Assembly: GCF_032118995.1 (NCBI RefSeq)
Contig: NC_092650.1
Span: 6,634,001 to 6,698,000 of the forward strand
From: Asterias amurensis
Taxonomy: Eukaryota; Echinodermata; Asteroidea; Forcipulatida; Asteriidae
Direction: 5' to 3'
DNA: 64,000 nucleotides
The position numbers and the translations under genes were made by a program. This document shows, piece after piece, positions 23,601 to 33,984 of the stretch (position 1 is its first letter; each line of letters opens with the position of its first letter). The notes below the pieces were generated by a model. That model had not been told where the DNA came from. It was given only the letters and a program-made list of their open reading frames with translations, and searched no databases.

Positions 23601-26600
23601 TGGAGAAGGAGGATTCAACAGAGGGCGCCATCAGAAGAGGCGTTCATTGATCTCCACTATAATTATTGACATCAAAGGGCTCGTATCACAGTTCGCCATA
23701 ATGGGGCATAGAATCTCAGATGGGGTAGCCTTTAGTCAAGGCGCACGCGGCACACCGGATATCGATAGCACGCACAACCCCAAAAATGTAACGCACGAAA
23801 AAAAGACTATCACCGTTAGCGGCGAAGCCGCGAAGCTCCTTTACCATCTCGTTTTGGGCCTTACGTTTTTCTTTACATTTGCCAACAATTTCGGTTGGAG
23901 AAAATGTAACGAATTTGCGTCGAACGTTCTTGTGACGTCATACAAGTAATAATGGCTTCTTATTGGCCAGCAACTCACCACGCTAACGCATTATGCATTA
24001 CATTTTCTCCCACCAAAATCGTTGGCAAATGTGAAGAAAAACATAAGGCCCCAAAACGTATTGGTGAAGGCGCTTCGCCGCTCGCGGTGATAGTCTTTTT
24101 TCGTGCGTTACTTTTTGGGGTTGTGCGTGCTATCCGATGTGCCGCGTGCGCCTTGACTAAAGGCTAGGGGTGGTGCAGAATCTCCTGCAACGCCGGCTCT
24201 GATGTTTACATCAACTCTGACATGAGTCCGGGGAACCAAACCCTCACGGACACATGACACATTATTTTAGGTGAGATTTGTATCGGGATCGCAAAAATGC
24301 GGGACCTTGATCACAACAGGTCATTTCGCATGTATGGACCTTTTAAAGAAGCATAAAATAAACATAATTTATTTAATATGGTTTCTTTACAGTCTTTAAT
24401 TATATTTATTTTCTGCCTTTTATTTATTTAATTATTATTATTTTTTTTTTTTCAAGGGGAGTTCTCCGGCACCCGGAATCTTAAACAAGCACTTAATAAG
24501 TTTGCAAGATGAAGAGTGGAAGGAAGTCAGATCGGTCGTCACACCGGCGTTCAGCGCCGTCAAAATGAGAACGGTATGCGGTAGGCTCGATTCCGTAGAG
24601 CTGCTTAACCAGACAAAACAAGTGATTAACAATTTGCTAAGTTTAAATGAGCAGAGTATAGGCCTGTACCTGTCACAAATTGTAAGTGAGACATGTAAGT
24701 TTGGCTGGAAAACTTATTCTGGTAAGCATACTTTGTTTGTGCTTGGTCATTGTTGTGCTTTAAGACAATAGACCGATCCATTACGCTCCGCCTCCTTACC
24801 AGTTGACCAATCAAAGCCGAGAAACCCGATCACCATTAGTGCAAAGATCACCAAACGGTTCAAATGGTGATCAGATTTCGCGGTTGTGATTGGGCAATGA
24901 TAATTGGGCCTGGCTTAATGGATCGGTGTATTGACACATTTGACGAGTGTCAACATGGACCAGTCTTCTTACTTGGTGTATCTGAACACAAGCACAAAAC
25001 AACAAACCTGCTCATCAAACTTGACTTCGATTTTTTTCGTCGAAGTAGCGAGACAATAATGGTAAAAACAAAAAACAAAAAGTTTGATTTCGAGATCTCA
25101 CGCGAGGTGTCTCGAAATCTATTTAAATATTTTATTGAGAAATTACTTTTTTTTCTCATTTTTTCTCACAAACGACGCTACCTTAGGGAGCCATTCTCAC
25201 AATGATCTATACTGTCAGTAACTCTCCATTGCTCGTTACCAAGTAAGTATTTATGATAACAATTATTTTGAGTAATTACCAATTGTGTAAGTGCCTATAA
25301 TCAGCCCTTTGATCTCACGCGCGAGGTATCGAAATCAATTTAAACATTTTACTGAGAAATTACTTCTTTCTCAAAAACTACGACATTGCAGAAGGACCCG
25401 TTTCCAACAATGTTTTATACTATCAACAGCTCTCCATTGCTCGTTACCAAGTAAAGTTGTTAATAATATGTTAACTTTGAGTAATTATCACGAGTGCCTT
25501 TTAAGACAGTGGACACTGTTGGTATTGTCAAAGACCAGTTTTCTCACTTGCTGTATCTCAACAAATGCATAACAAACCAGTGAAAACATTGGGCTCAATC
25601 GGTCATTGAAGTTGCGCGATAATAATATTCTTTCATATGCTTGATTTTGAGACATCAATCTCTAAATCTGAGGTCTCGAAATCAAATTCGTGGAAAATGA
25701 CTTCTTTCTCGAAAAGTACTCAACTTCAGAGGGAGCCGTTTCTCACAATGTTTTATACTATCATCCTCTCCCCATTACTCGTTACCAAGTATAGGTATGC
25801 TGATAATTATTGTTAGTAATTACGAATAGTGTCTACTGCCTTTAAGCAGCCTTTTGAAAGAGGGCCCTGTTGGAATTTTGAACATAAACTTATGGTGTGT
25901 GAAAATATTATAAATAAGATGACAGTATGTTGGATGAGACACCTACTCAATTGTGGAGTAAATTATACACCACAACATCCAGCATCCACCACAACATCCA
26001 CACCACATCCACACCAACATCCACACCACATCCACATCCACACCACATTATACACCACATTATACACCACAACATTCAGCATCCACCACAACATCCACAC
26101 CACATCCACACCAACATCCACACCACATCCACATCCACACCACATTATACACCACATTATACACCACAACATCCAGCACAACATCGAAACAACCCAATTT
26201 CCTGTACATTGTTAAAGGCATAGGACACCTTTCGAATTAATTGTCAAAGACCACTCTCACTTTGCGTTTCCCAACATCATGTGTCACAATACCGTATAAC
26301 TAATCTGTGGAAGTTTGTACTCAATTGCGCATTGGAGTAAGAAGTAAAGAAACCACACCGAAACAATTGTGTGTTTTCAGATGCCTAAAGAAACTTTCAG
26401 GCCTGAATTATTTTAATGTTTAATGAGAAATTGCCTCTTTCTCAAAACTACGTTACTTCATTGCCCGTTACCGAGTAAGCAATTTTTTTTATAATAATCA
26501 TAGACGATTACTTAAAGGCAGTGGACACTATTGGTAATTACTCATAGCATGAAACCTTACTTTGAACAAGTAATGGTGAGAGGTTGATGGTAAAAACCAT

Positions 26601-29600
26601 TGTGATAAATTGCTCCCTCTGAAGTGGCGTAGTTTTTGAGAAAGAATGAATTTTCCACGTAATTTATTTCGATACCTCAGATTTAGAATTTGAAGACTCG
26701 AAATCAAGCATCAGAAAGCACACAACTTCGTGTGACAAGGGTGTTTTTTTCTTGTGTTATTATCTCGTAACTTCGACGACCAATATTGAGCTCGAATTTT
26801 CACAGGTTTGTGTTTTGTGCATATGTTGAGATACATCAAAAGAGAAGACTGGTCTTTGACAATTTTTAATAGTGTCCACTGCCTTTAAATTATCTTTTCC
26901 ACACACAGATGTCCTTTATGATCAATGAATGTTGTGACACTATGCTGAATAATATCGACATGGCAGTGAAGGAAGGAAGTAACATCAACTGCAAAGAGTA
27001 AGTGATTGTAAAGAAATAATAAGACAAAAGTGCTTCTCTTGAAATCATCTAGATTTCGAGACCTCAAATTCGCATGTCATGACACGGCGAAAGGATGGGT
27101 TTTCCCATTATTTTCTCCCGACTCCGATGACCAATTGAGCCTAAATTTTCACAGGTTTGTTATTATTATAAGTTGTGATACACGAAGTGTGGGTCTTTGG
27201 ACAATACCGACAATACCGATGTTGTCCAAAGACCCACACTTCGTGTATCAATTGAGCTCAATTCTTTACAGGTTTGTTATTTTATACCTAATGTTGAGAT
27301 AAACCAAGTTTTTTTCATAGTTTTTTTTTATTAAAACCTCCTTTAACAAATATTATATTTGTACGTTACAGTTTGTACGGAGGTTTAACTATGGACACGG
27401 TAGCGTGGTGTTGTTTCGGGCTGAAAGTAGACTCGCAATTAACGAAAGAACATGAGTTTGTAATCAACGCCAAGAAAGCATTCAAGTCGTTTGAGTCAGT
27501 CATACATCAAGTGGTTCTTGGTAAGTGGGTACAACAAAACGAAGATTATTATTCCCTGATGCAAATTTAACACTTGTTGATCGACTGCAGTACCCGCTGC
27601 TAAACACAGGATTCGAACTGCCTCGAACCACCGGGCGATCTCGGTTGCTATAAGACACTGCTCTAGAACTACAAGGGTCGTTGGTTTGAATCCGTGGTGG
27701 CACCCCCTCTCAAATAATCATTATTTGAAAACATTGCCAGAGCCTTGCTTCTTCCAAAATAGAGATAACTACGGGGAGGTAATACGGTGCTCTCTCGTGC
27801 ACATATCTACCAACATAAAAAGGGGATGAATCAACGTGTGACGCCCCGAAGTGAGCTTTATACAAAATGAACACTGGGAGCGTATTTGGGTTATCACACT
27901 ACCAAAAGTATTCTTTTAATCAAAAATAATATGGAAACAATTTGATATTGAATGGTCACTTTTGTCAACTTAATTTTATAGACATGTTCCCAATGTTGAG
28001 ACCAGTGTTAACTTACTTCAATGCTGGAGCAATTACCAACGACGTGGCAAACTTCTTCGAAACAGTGACGAGTGAATCATGCAAACTTCGCCAAGAGCAG
28101 GGAGGCGACTTGGACACGTCTAAGGTTTGACTTGATCGTAAATTAAGCTGTACCGAGGTGGCGTCTGTAGCTATTCGTTCGGCCCCAGCGTCAGTCTATC
28201 CAGGACCGCGGGGATGGGCTAATCGCTTGCACAGATTCCTGTTCAGGAAGTACGTCATGCGTACAGTGCATAGAAATATGGTGCAGTGTGAGTGTGACAC
28301 ATGATGGGACTGCGCATTCCAATGACAGTGCATGATACGTTTTCCCATCCCAGCGCCTTTGGTTAAAGCAAGACGCTGGGGACGAGCGAACTTTAGCCAC
28401 TGCTGCGACTGTAGACTTGACTCAAGTCCAAATCCCGTGCCATTCCCAGAAAACTACTGTTGTATGATGCTCTGAAACCTGTTCTGCACCCGGGACAGGG
28501 ACTTGAGAATGCAGTTGCCTGATATGTAAATCTATTCACCTATGAATGAGGGAATCAATGTGAGGTGAAGAGGTTTTTCAACTGGTTGTTTAAACCCAAC
28601 GAAGCCTGGTTTTTAATAATTTTTACCGAGACGAAGTCGAAGTAAATTATCAAGAACCAGGCCTCGACGGGTTTAAAGCACTAATTGAAAACCGATTCAA
28701 CACACTTAGATTCCCATTCGTAAAACATCAATACCTTTTGGTCAAAAAGTAAAATTAATGCAAAAATTATAATAATTGTTCAATGATTTCTTCCATCACA
28801 ACACCCCTCCAGCTATGAAATGGTAAGGTCCTCGGGTAAACAACTTCTTATAATATAAGGAGATTGCTGTGCGCGTCGCGCGTATCCCGTGATGTGGCAC
28901 AACTGTTCCAGCCGTTGCTCTCGGCCAATAGGAATGAAGAAACTGTCTTATAAGCACAATAGCTCGCGTGTCACGCCCATTTCTCAACACGTTTTACTAG
29001 TCATAAACAAAGGTTTATACACACCCACGTGACGCGCTCTCCACCAATAGGAGTAGCGGAACTGTCTGAGGTGTTTATGAATAATTATTTAGACATTGCT
29101 GCGGTACCACAATACAAGTGCATTTCGACGGCGGCGGTTATGCTTTAAGAACCTCCCGCACGAGGAGCTGCATTGAGAACGGGTCTATAATGGTACTCCG
29201 CGTGAGTTCCTTATTGCCTGATTAAAAATAAACCTTATATAACTTTTTGTAAAGTTAGTTAAGGTTTCGTTTTATCATTAAAATGATTCTGTATTTCTCA
29301 ATGCAGAACATTGACATGTTGCAATTAATGCTAAATGCACACAACGAAGCTCCAGAGCCAGCAGATGACGTCAATGGAAACGTCAATGGAAACGGGCTTC
29401 ACAACATGAAACGCAAGAGGGCGCTAACAAACACCGAAGTCACAGCCCAGGTATGATACAAACAAAAAGAGCTTCACATACAACAATTTAAATCAGTTAT
29501 ATGATTTACATTGCGTTAAACAGGATGACTTTGAGGCTAGGATAGTGTTTGCTGTTTCTGAAATAAAGAATGCCGACTTATGAGAAAGAGTTTGAGGCCC

Positions 29601-32600
29601 TTCTTTGGTACTTAAAGGTAGTGGACACTATTGGTAACTACTCAAAATAATTACTAGCATAAAACTTCACTTGGGAACCAGTAATGTGGAGAGGTTGATA
29701 GTATAAAACAGTGTAAAAAACGGCTACCTCTGAAGTGATGTAGAATTCGGGAAAGAAGTATTTTCCACGAATTTGATTTCGAGACCTCAGATTTAGAATT
29801 TAAGGTCTCGAAATCAAGCATCTGAAAGCGCGCACTGTTTTTTTTTTCTTTCATAATTTCTTTCGCAACTCCGACGAGGGGCAGTCTTGTCATCGTCTGA
29901 GAACAATTATAGTTTTACAAATAACATATGTTGTCAATTACAAAACAGTTGTTCACATCACCTGACTGTGTACTGGTCGCTCCGAAAAGACGCCGCTGTA
30001 AACCCACCGGTATACACTGTGCTTTCTGTGTACTCACACCGCACCAACCAACCGTATACACCGTCACATCGCTCAACGCACACCGTACGACTACACGCCG
30101 CTGTAAACCCACCGGTATACACTGTGCTTTCTGTGTACTCACACCGCACCAACCAACCGTATACACCGTCACATCGCTCAACGCACACCGTACGACTACT
30201 GTGCACAAGTCATCCGCACTCGTACCACTAACCCGCATGCGGAGGCCGTATTACGGCTGCCGCATGCGGATAGTGTACGGGGCCATCGTGTCGTGCGGTG
30301 TGGTTACACACTACGCACCGTGTATATACGGTTGGGTTTTTACACAGCGGCTGTCTTTCTTTTTTTCGAGGGAATAATTCGACTGCCTTGACCAAGGCTA
30401 AATCAAACTGGATCTCTCGTCTCTCTGGTGCTTAATGGACGTTTATTTCTTATTTCAGGCCATACTCTTCTTCTTAGCAGGCTACGAGACAACGAGTTCC
30501 TTGCTCGGCTTTGCCTCGTACCTTCTCGCCCTCAACCCAGACGTACAAGATAAACTCTATGCTGAGATCCAAGATAAAGCCCCAAGCCGTGACGTCATAG
30601 GCTATGACGTAGTTAACAAGATGACGTACCTAGATATGGTAATTTGTGAGTCTCTGCGTGTCTATCCACCAGTTGGAAGGTATTGTTATTATTTGGAGGT
30701 GGAGGGGGGGGGGGGTTGTGACTGATCTTGTGGTGTGCACTGTACACTACTTGGTTACTATACTAACACTAATTGTTAGCATCAACACGTATTCTTATTG
30801 TAAAGAGCAATGAAGAGCTGTTGATAGTAGAAAACATTGTGAGAAACGGATTCCTCCAGTAAAGTACCGTATAGATTAATAGAAATAACTAATTTCTCAG
30901 TAAAATATTTGAATTGATTTCGAGACCCCAGGCGGGTAAAACAAATTCAAACTGTCTCAAGGGTATGTTAGCTTTGCTAAACAAAAGTGCCAGTTGTATT
31001 AACAATCAAAATAAGAAGCGAGAGCCCTTGCTTCCCGACTACTGGCTGCAGTCCGGATAATGGGGCACCCGTAAATCTGACTGGGAAGGTGCAGCGCAGG
31101 GTTAAACCACCAAGTTGCAACCCTGTGCTAATGGAAGTGGATCCGGCCACTGAGAGTGGCTGCTTCACACATTTTAAAAGATTTGTTCTCGAAATTAGCG
31201 AGAAAAGATGGATATAATTTATTGTATCCAATTTGGATTTTGTTTTAACAGATTCGTACGCATCTGTAACAAGACGTTTTCTTACAATGGCCTGACCATA
31301 GAGAAGGGTGTGACTGTGTTTATGAACGTTTGGGGTATCCATCGTGACGAGCAGTATTGGCCGGAGCCAGACAAGTTTGATCCGGAGAGGTACGTTTAGT
31401 TCGGCAGCTTGGTTCAAGACTCCCCTTTATGATTACTCCTCGCTCCTCCCGTCGTCTGACGAGAGGTACCGAAGTCCACGGGCTAAAGGAGGATGATTCA
31501 CAAGAGGGCGCTATATCACATAATCTCTGGGGACAGAATCTTCTGGCACACCAGTGCTCTACCCAATGAGCAACCAACCTTCTGTTTTCCATTTTTTTTT
31601 TTTTCGGGTTGTTAGTCAGAAGCCAGTCGTCACATAGTTAGCAAGATGTGCAGAGCCCAGCAAAGTAGTAAACAGTGTACAGTGCAATATAAACAAGCGG
31701 TCAATCCGAACATATCCAAACATTATTTGATACGGCTTTGCTTTCCACTTCACCTTTAAGTTATCCAACATTGCTACAGCATGTTCACTGTACCAACTCA
31801 TTTGAATTGTCTTGTTCACAGATTCAGTCCAGAGAGAAAACCGTTAATCCAGGCTTGCACCTACGTGCCGTTCGGCTTTGGACCGCGTAACTGCATTGGT
31901 ATGCGATTTGCCTTGTTGGTGGCCAAGATGGCGCTGGTCCGTGTGCTGCAGAAGTACCGATTAGATGTGTGTCCAGAAACAAAGGTACATAACTAATATT
32001 ATTATACTGCAGTAAATGAAAGTATTCAACAAAAATGTATAGGTCTCATCTATGACAAGTCTATGAAGGGGTTGTATGAGCTAGTAGTTTTGCCCTTCAA
32101 CGAGCCAACGGGGTACATTTTACAGTACAACGAGGCTACCCCACAAGGTTATTTTTGTTATAGTAGTACCCCATAGAGTAATTCTTCGGAAAGGGGAATA
32201 CAGGAACACAGTTGCACTTAACCCCCACATAAAACTAGATCCGTAAGCGTATGCCAATTTCGGTACCTTATGGAGACCAAGACAAAATACACAAATAAGT
32301 TATGCTCCTCAAGGGACTGTGTAAAAAAAAAAACAGTATATGTAAAACTGTCACTAAGAGTGCGAGATCAAAGGAAAGACCGAAACAATGCCCCACAGGG
32401 ATGCATTGTTGAGAGAGGTTGAAGGAATGAGTAGGTTTGCAGACTCATACCGGGGCTTATAAAAAAGAGGGGCACTCACTAGAATCCACACTTCGGGAAA
32501 GTTCTACAGTTAGAAAACGTGTACAAAACCAATGGGAACTGTATTGCACAAGATAAATGGAGTACGGGAGGTCCGTGACCTTTGGGTGCGTATGTTTGTG

Positions 32601-32917
32601 ACCCCCATACACTATCAACATGGGTTGAACCATGAACGCAGTTGATTAAAAAGAGGGCATTATCGAACAAATTTAATTGTCCCAACTGGCCGTTTGGATT
32701 GGGGGAGGGGATCATGGGCGGACAGGGCGACATAGATTATCGGGGCAGAATATTCTGCCTTTCACTATCACCGGTGTCACTATCAACATACTAAGCATTA
32801 TACTACCGTATTATTTTTGCCTTTTCTCGTCAATTTCAGATTCCGCTCAATCTTTGCGAGGCTACATTCTCAGCTCCTAAAGACGGCATCAAACTTCGAG
32901 CTGTCGCCAGAAAATAA
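20597..32917 (+). CDS. CYP-A: CYP3-clan cytochrome P450, complete, 13 coding exons
   Basis: A microsomal haem-thiolate mono-oxygenase of the CYP3 clan (CYP3A/CYP5-like), expected to be anchored in the endoplasmic reticulum and to use NADPH-P450 reductase. The joined exons give 521 residues, close to the usual 500-530. An N-terminal hydrophobic anchor lies in residues 16-28. The C-helix WxxxR is W129/R133, the I-helix oxygen-binding motif AGYETT is 329-334, the K-helix ExxR is E386/R389, PERF is 440-443 and the haem loop FGFGPRNCIG has Cys466 as iron ligand. All 12 intron phases are consistent and no stop or frameshift is present, so the gene should be functional. Start choice: two adjacent ATGs (20597 and 20600); the paralogue has only the second. 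Substrate cannot be told from sequence. Confidence 0.93.
21309..21810. repeat. family 9 element rich in GTCCGGGCGGAC palindromes
   Basis: The inverted ends CCGGTGTCAGATGCAATT and AATTGCATGCGACACCGG flank about 500 bases in which short GTCCG..CGGAC palindromes alternate with TGCATATG-like palindromes. A related copy lies at 46241-46638. It sits in the first coding intron of CYP-A and has no transposase. Confidence 0.8.
21968..22061 (+). CDS. CYP-A exon 2: proline-rich hinge
   Basis: Acceptor 'TTTTTTTCAG', donor GTAAGT. It encodes 'YDWWCHQYFQRRGIRVG' and then 'LPVIGSLHQIRK'; the L-P-x-I-G hinge follows the membrane anchor as in other microsomal P450s. Confidence 0.9.
22589..22641 (+). CDS. CYP-A exon 3
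   Basis: A 53-base exon encoding 'GFGSRFPEYNAKYGRVFG', the helix-A to beta-1 region with the usual 'YGxVFG'. Phase 0 in, phase 2 out. Confidence 0.9.
22939..23035 (+). CDS. CYP-A exon 4
   Basis: It encodes 'WYMFRKTMLVVTDADIIKQI', then 'VVKDFSSFTNRK', the strand and helix B of the P450 fold. Donor AAG|GTAAGG. Confidence 0.9.
23303..23514. repeat. family 8 inverted-repeat element (GGTGCGTTCG ends)
   Basis: The left end 'GGTGCGTTCGTTTAGCTTCC' is mirrored by 'GGAAGCTCTACGAACGCACC'. The interior is GC-rich with 'GGGGCTCACCCGGGT' blocks. Other copies are at 42.1 and 62.9 kb. Confidence 0.8.
23726..24166. repeat. long fold-back element, arms about 105 bases
   Basis: The left arm runs from 'AGCCTTTAGTCAAGGCGC' to 'CGGCGAAGCCGCGAAGC', and the right arm is its mirror image ending 'GCGCCTTGACTAAAGGCT'. 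The interior also has mirrored blocks ('ATTTGCCAACAATTTCGGT' and 'ACCAAAATCGTTGGCAAAT'), so most of the element can fold. Confidence 0.85.
24457..24573 (+). CDS. CYP-A exon 5: C-helix
   Basis: It follows a long T-run and acceptor TTCAAG. It encodes 'LQDEEWKEVRSVVTPAFSA', containing the WxxxR haem-propionate contact. Same length (117 bases) and phase as in CYP-B, which supports this acceptor choice. Confidence 0.88.
24945..25297 (-). repeat. family 1 element, diverged
   Basis: Internal blocks 'TCTTCTTACTTGGTGTATCT' and 'GAGATCTCACGCGAGGTGTC' remain; the left terminus is poor. The hairpin loop differs from most copies. Confidence 0.7.
25501..25842 (-). repeat. family 1 element
   Basis: It begins 'AAGACAGTGGACACTGTTGG' and ends 'GTGTCTACTGCCTTTAA'. 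One hairpin arm is degraded. Confidence 0.8.
25962..26181. repeat. minisatellite, 97-bp higher-order period
   Basis: Two full 97-base units (from 25962 and 26059) and the start of a third at 26156, each built from CCACAACATCCA / CCACATCCACA / ATTATACACC sub-repeats. The C/A strand bias is complete. It is in the intron before exon 6 of CYP-A. Confidence 0.92.
26213..26512 (-). repeat. family 1-related fragment
   Basis: 'TAAAGGCATAGGACACC', 'GTCAAAGACCACTCTCAC' and 'TTGTGTGTTTTCAGATGCC' are recognisable, with much divergence. Confidence 0.6.
26513..26887 (+). repeat. family 1 element, complete
   Basis: Full ends TTAAAGGCAGTGGACAC and GTGTCCACTGCCTTTAA. It ends about 20 bases before exon 6 of CYP-A, so the exon's polypyrimidine tract abuts the element. 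Confidence 0.9.
26909..26997 (+). CDS. CYP-A exon 6
   Basis: Acceptor 'CCACACACAG', donor GTAAGT. It encodes 'MSFMINECCDTMLNNIDMAV' and onward to 'INCKE', the D-E helix region. Phase 2 out. Confidence 0.9.
27060..27290. repeat. family 3 fragment with strong hairpin
   Basis: 'GTCATGACACGGCGAAAGG', 'TTCTCCCGACTCCGATGACC' and 'CCTAAATTTTCACAGG' match family 3. Around 27179-27249 'CACGAAGTGTGGGTCTTTGG' is followed by its exact mirror, a stem of more than 25 bases. Confidence 0.75.
27372..27520 (+). CDS. CYP-A exon 7
   Basis: It encodes 'LYGGLTMDTVAWCCFGLKVD' and then 'EFVINAKKAF', the E-F helix region. The paralogue has CGFG where this copy has CCFG. Confidence 0.9.
27580..27730 (+). repeat. 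tRNA-like SINE fragment
   Basis: A possible A box ('TCGGTTGCTATAAGACACTG') and a B box-like 'GGTTTGAATCC' are spaced as in a tRNA-derived SINE. The tail is not clear. Confidence 0.45.
27982..28124 (+). CDS. CYP-A exon 8: F-G region
   Basis: It encodes 'FPMLRPVLTYFNAGAI' through 'SESCKLRQEQGGDLDTSK'. The first two-thirds (substrate-access F-G loop) differs strongly from CYP-B, the last third hardly at all. Donor AAG|GTTTGA. Confidence 0.88.
28549..29110. repeat. composite repeat (families 11 and 12) in CYP-A intron 8
   Basis: First part (28549-28711): a short inverted element 'GGGAATCAATGTGAGGTGAA' with 'ACCGAGACGAAGTCGAAGT' in its centre. Second part: 'CACCCCTCCAGCTATGAAAT' through 'GACGCGCTCTCCACCAATAG'. 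The same two parts, in the same order, lie in intron 10 of CYP-B. Confidence 0.7.
29307..29450 (+). CDS. CYP-A exon 9: linker before the I-helix
   Basis: It encodes 'NIDMLQLMLNAHNEAPEP' and 'KRKRALTNTEVTAQ'. A 12-base unit (GTCAATGGAAAC) is present twice at 29370-29393, giving VNGNVNGN. This exon is 18 bases longer than in CYP-B. Confidence 0.9.
29613..29885 (+). repeat. family 1 element, right end lost
   Basis: The left end 'AAAGGTAGTGGACACTATTG' is good, and the core hairpin 'GATTTCGAGACCTCAGATTT' with its mirror is intact. It stops after 'CGCAACTCCGACGA'. Confidence 0.85.
29991..30199. repeat. exact 105-bp tandem duplication
   Basis: The unit starts CGCCGCTGTAAACCC at 29991 and again at 30096. 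The two copies appear identical base for base. Inside each unit smaller motifs recur (ACACCGTA, CACCGCACC, GTATACAC). Confidence 0.9.
30459..30679 (+). CDS. CYP-A exon 10: I-, J- and K-helices
   Basis: It holds the AGYETT oxygen-activation motif and 'ESLRVYPP' with the ExxR pair. Bases 30483-30631 are identical to CYP-B. Donor AG|GTATTG. Confidence 0.93.
30790..30965 (+). repeat. family 1 fragment
   Basis: 'GAGCTGTTGATAGTAG', 'GTGAGAAACGGATTCCTC' and 'GAATTGATTTCGAGACCCC' show a degraded internal piece of the family. Confidence 0.55.
31252..31389 (+). CDS. CYP-A exon 11
   Basis: It encodes 'RICNKTFSYNGLTIEKG' and 'WGIHRDEQYWPEPDKFDPE'. The PERF motif is split by the next intron. The first bases of that intron are also identical to CYP-B. 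Confidence 0.92.
31822..31984 (+). CDS. CYP-A exon 12: haem-binding loop
   Basis: It encodes 'YVPFGFGPRNCIGMRFALL' with the cysteine thiolate ligand, then the L-helix 'AKMALVRVLQKY'. Acceptor 'CTTGTTCACAG', donor AAG|GTACAT. Confidence 0.95.
32840..32917 (+). CDS. CYP-A exon 13: C-terminus and stop
   Basis: It encodes 'IPLNLCEATFSAPKDGIKLR' and ends AVARK-stop (TAA). Acceptor 'GTCAATTTCAG'. Confidence 0.92.
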   Translation: MPLNLCEATFSAPKDGIKLRAVARK

Positions 32918-33005
32918 TTGGAGCGATCGACCTTTCCATTGTTGATGTACAAATTGAGCTGGGTGGCATGGGCGGCCGAATGCTAGTTAAACATTCAATT
33001 TGTGT

Positions 33006-33391
33006 TAAAGGCAGTGGACACTATTGGTAATTACTCAAAATAATTATTGGCATAAAACCTTACTTGGTGAAGAGTAATGAGGAGAGGTTGGTGGTATAAA
33101 ACATTGTGAGAAACGGCTCCCTCTGAAGTGCCATAGTTTTCAAGAAAGAAGTAATTTTCCATGAATTTGATTTCGAGACCTCAAATTTAGAACTTGAGGT
33201 CTCGAAATCAACCATCTATAAACGCACACAACTTTGTGAGACAAGGGTAATTTTTCTTTCATTATTATCTCGCAACTTCGATGACCGATTGAGCTCAAAT
33301 TTTCACAGGTTTGTTATTTTATGCATATGTTGAGGTACACAAACTGTGAAGATAGTCTTTGACAATTACCAACAGTGTCCACTGCCTTTAA
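33006..33391 (+). repeat. family 1 element, complete
   Basis: Both ends are intact, and the core 'GATTTCGAGACCTCAAATTT' with mirror 'ACTTGAGGTCTCGAAATC' is nearly perfect. It lies just downstream of the CYP-A stop codon, so it may be part of the 3' untranslated region. Confidence 0.92.
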
Positions 33392-33738
33392 AGGCACTGG
33401 ACACTACGCAACATACGCAACAAGTAAACAACCTGTGAAAGTTTTAACTCAATTGATCATTGAAGTTGCGAGAGAATAATGACAGCAAAAAATACCCTTA
33501 TATCACAGGTTGTGTTGTTCAGATGATTGAATTCGATACTTTCGAGGTCTCGAAATCAGTTTAAATGTATTAGTAACAAAATTAATCAACTTCATTCTAA
33601 AAACATGCGCTACTTCAGAGGGAACCGTTTCTCACAATGTTTTTATACTATAAACAGCTCTCCATTGCACGTTACCAAGTACGTTGTTTGTGCGAACCAT
33701 TATTCCGAGTAATTACCAGTAGTGTCCAGTGCCTTCAA
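33391..33738 (-). repeat. family 1 element in opposite orientation to its neighbour
   Basis: It abuts the previous copy head to head, starting 'TTTAAAGGCACTGGACACT' and ending 'AGTGTCCAGTGCCTT'. One hairpin arm is missing. Confidence 0.8.
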
Positions 33739-33984
33739 CAGTAATGTTTGAACCAAGTATTTTCTTCAAACTTCAACTAAATGTAATACCTTTCCTATAT
33801 GTTTGCTTTATTAATGTGTCGCATTGTTAACGATATTTTATGTTTTATTATGTTATTTTCTTTTGCGTTTGTTTACTACCATATATATTTTGTTTTCAGT
33901 GATTTATGTTTCCCACTTTCGTCAATTTCTAAACTTGTCTAGCCTCTAACCTTGGTTAATAAAAGGGGGAGGGGGATCCTCGGT

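Noticed and set aside
25962..26223. His/Thr/Pro-rich open frames across the 97-bp minisatellite
   Set aside because: The frames exist because the array is free of G and therefore of most stop codons; they are a composition effect.
25962..30199. Spaced direct repeats that might suggest a CRISPR array
   Set aside because: The genome is eukaryotic and the repeats are directly adjacent tandem units without unique spacers.
29915..30238. Open frames on both strands across the 105-bp tandem duplication
   Set aside because: Duplicated filler with no domain; the frames stay open because 105 is divisible by three.
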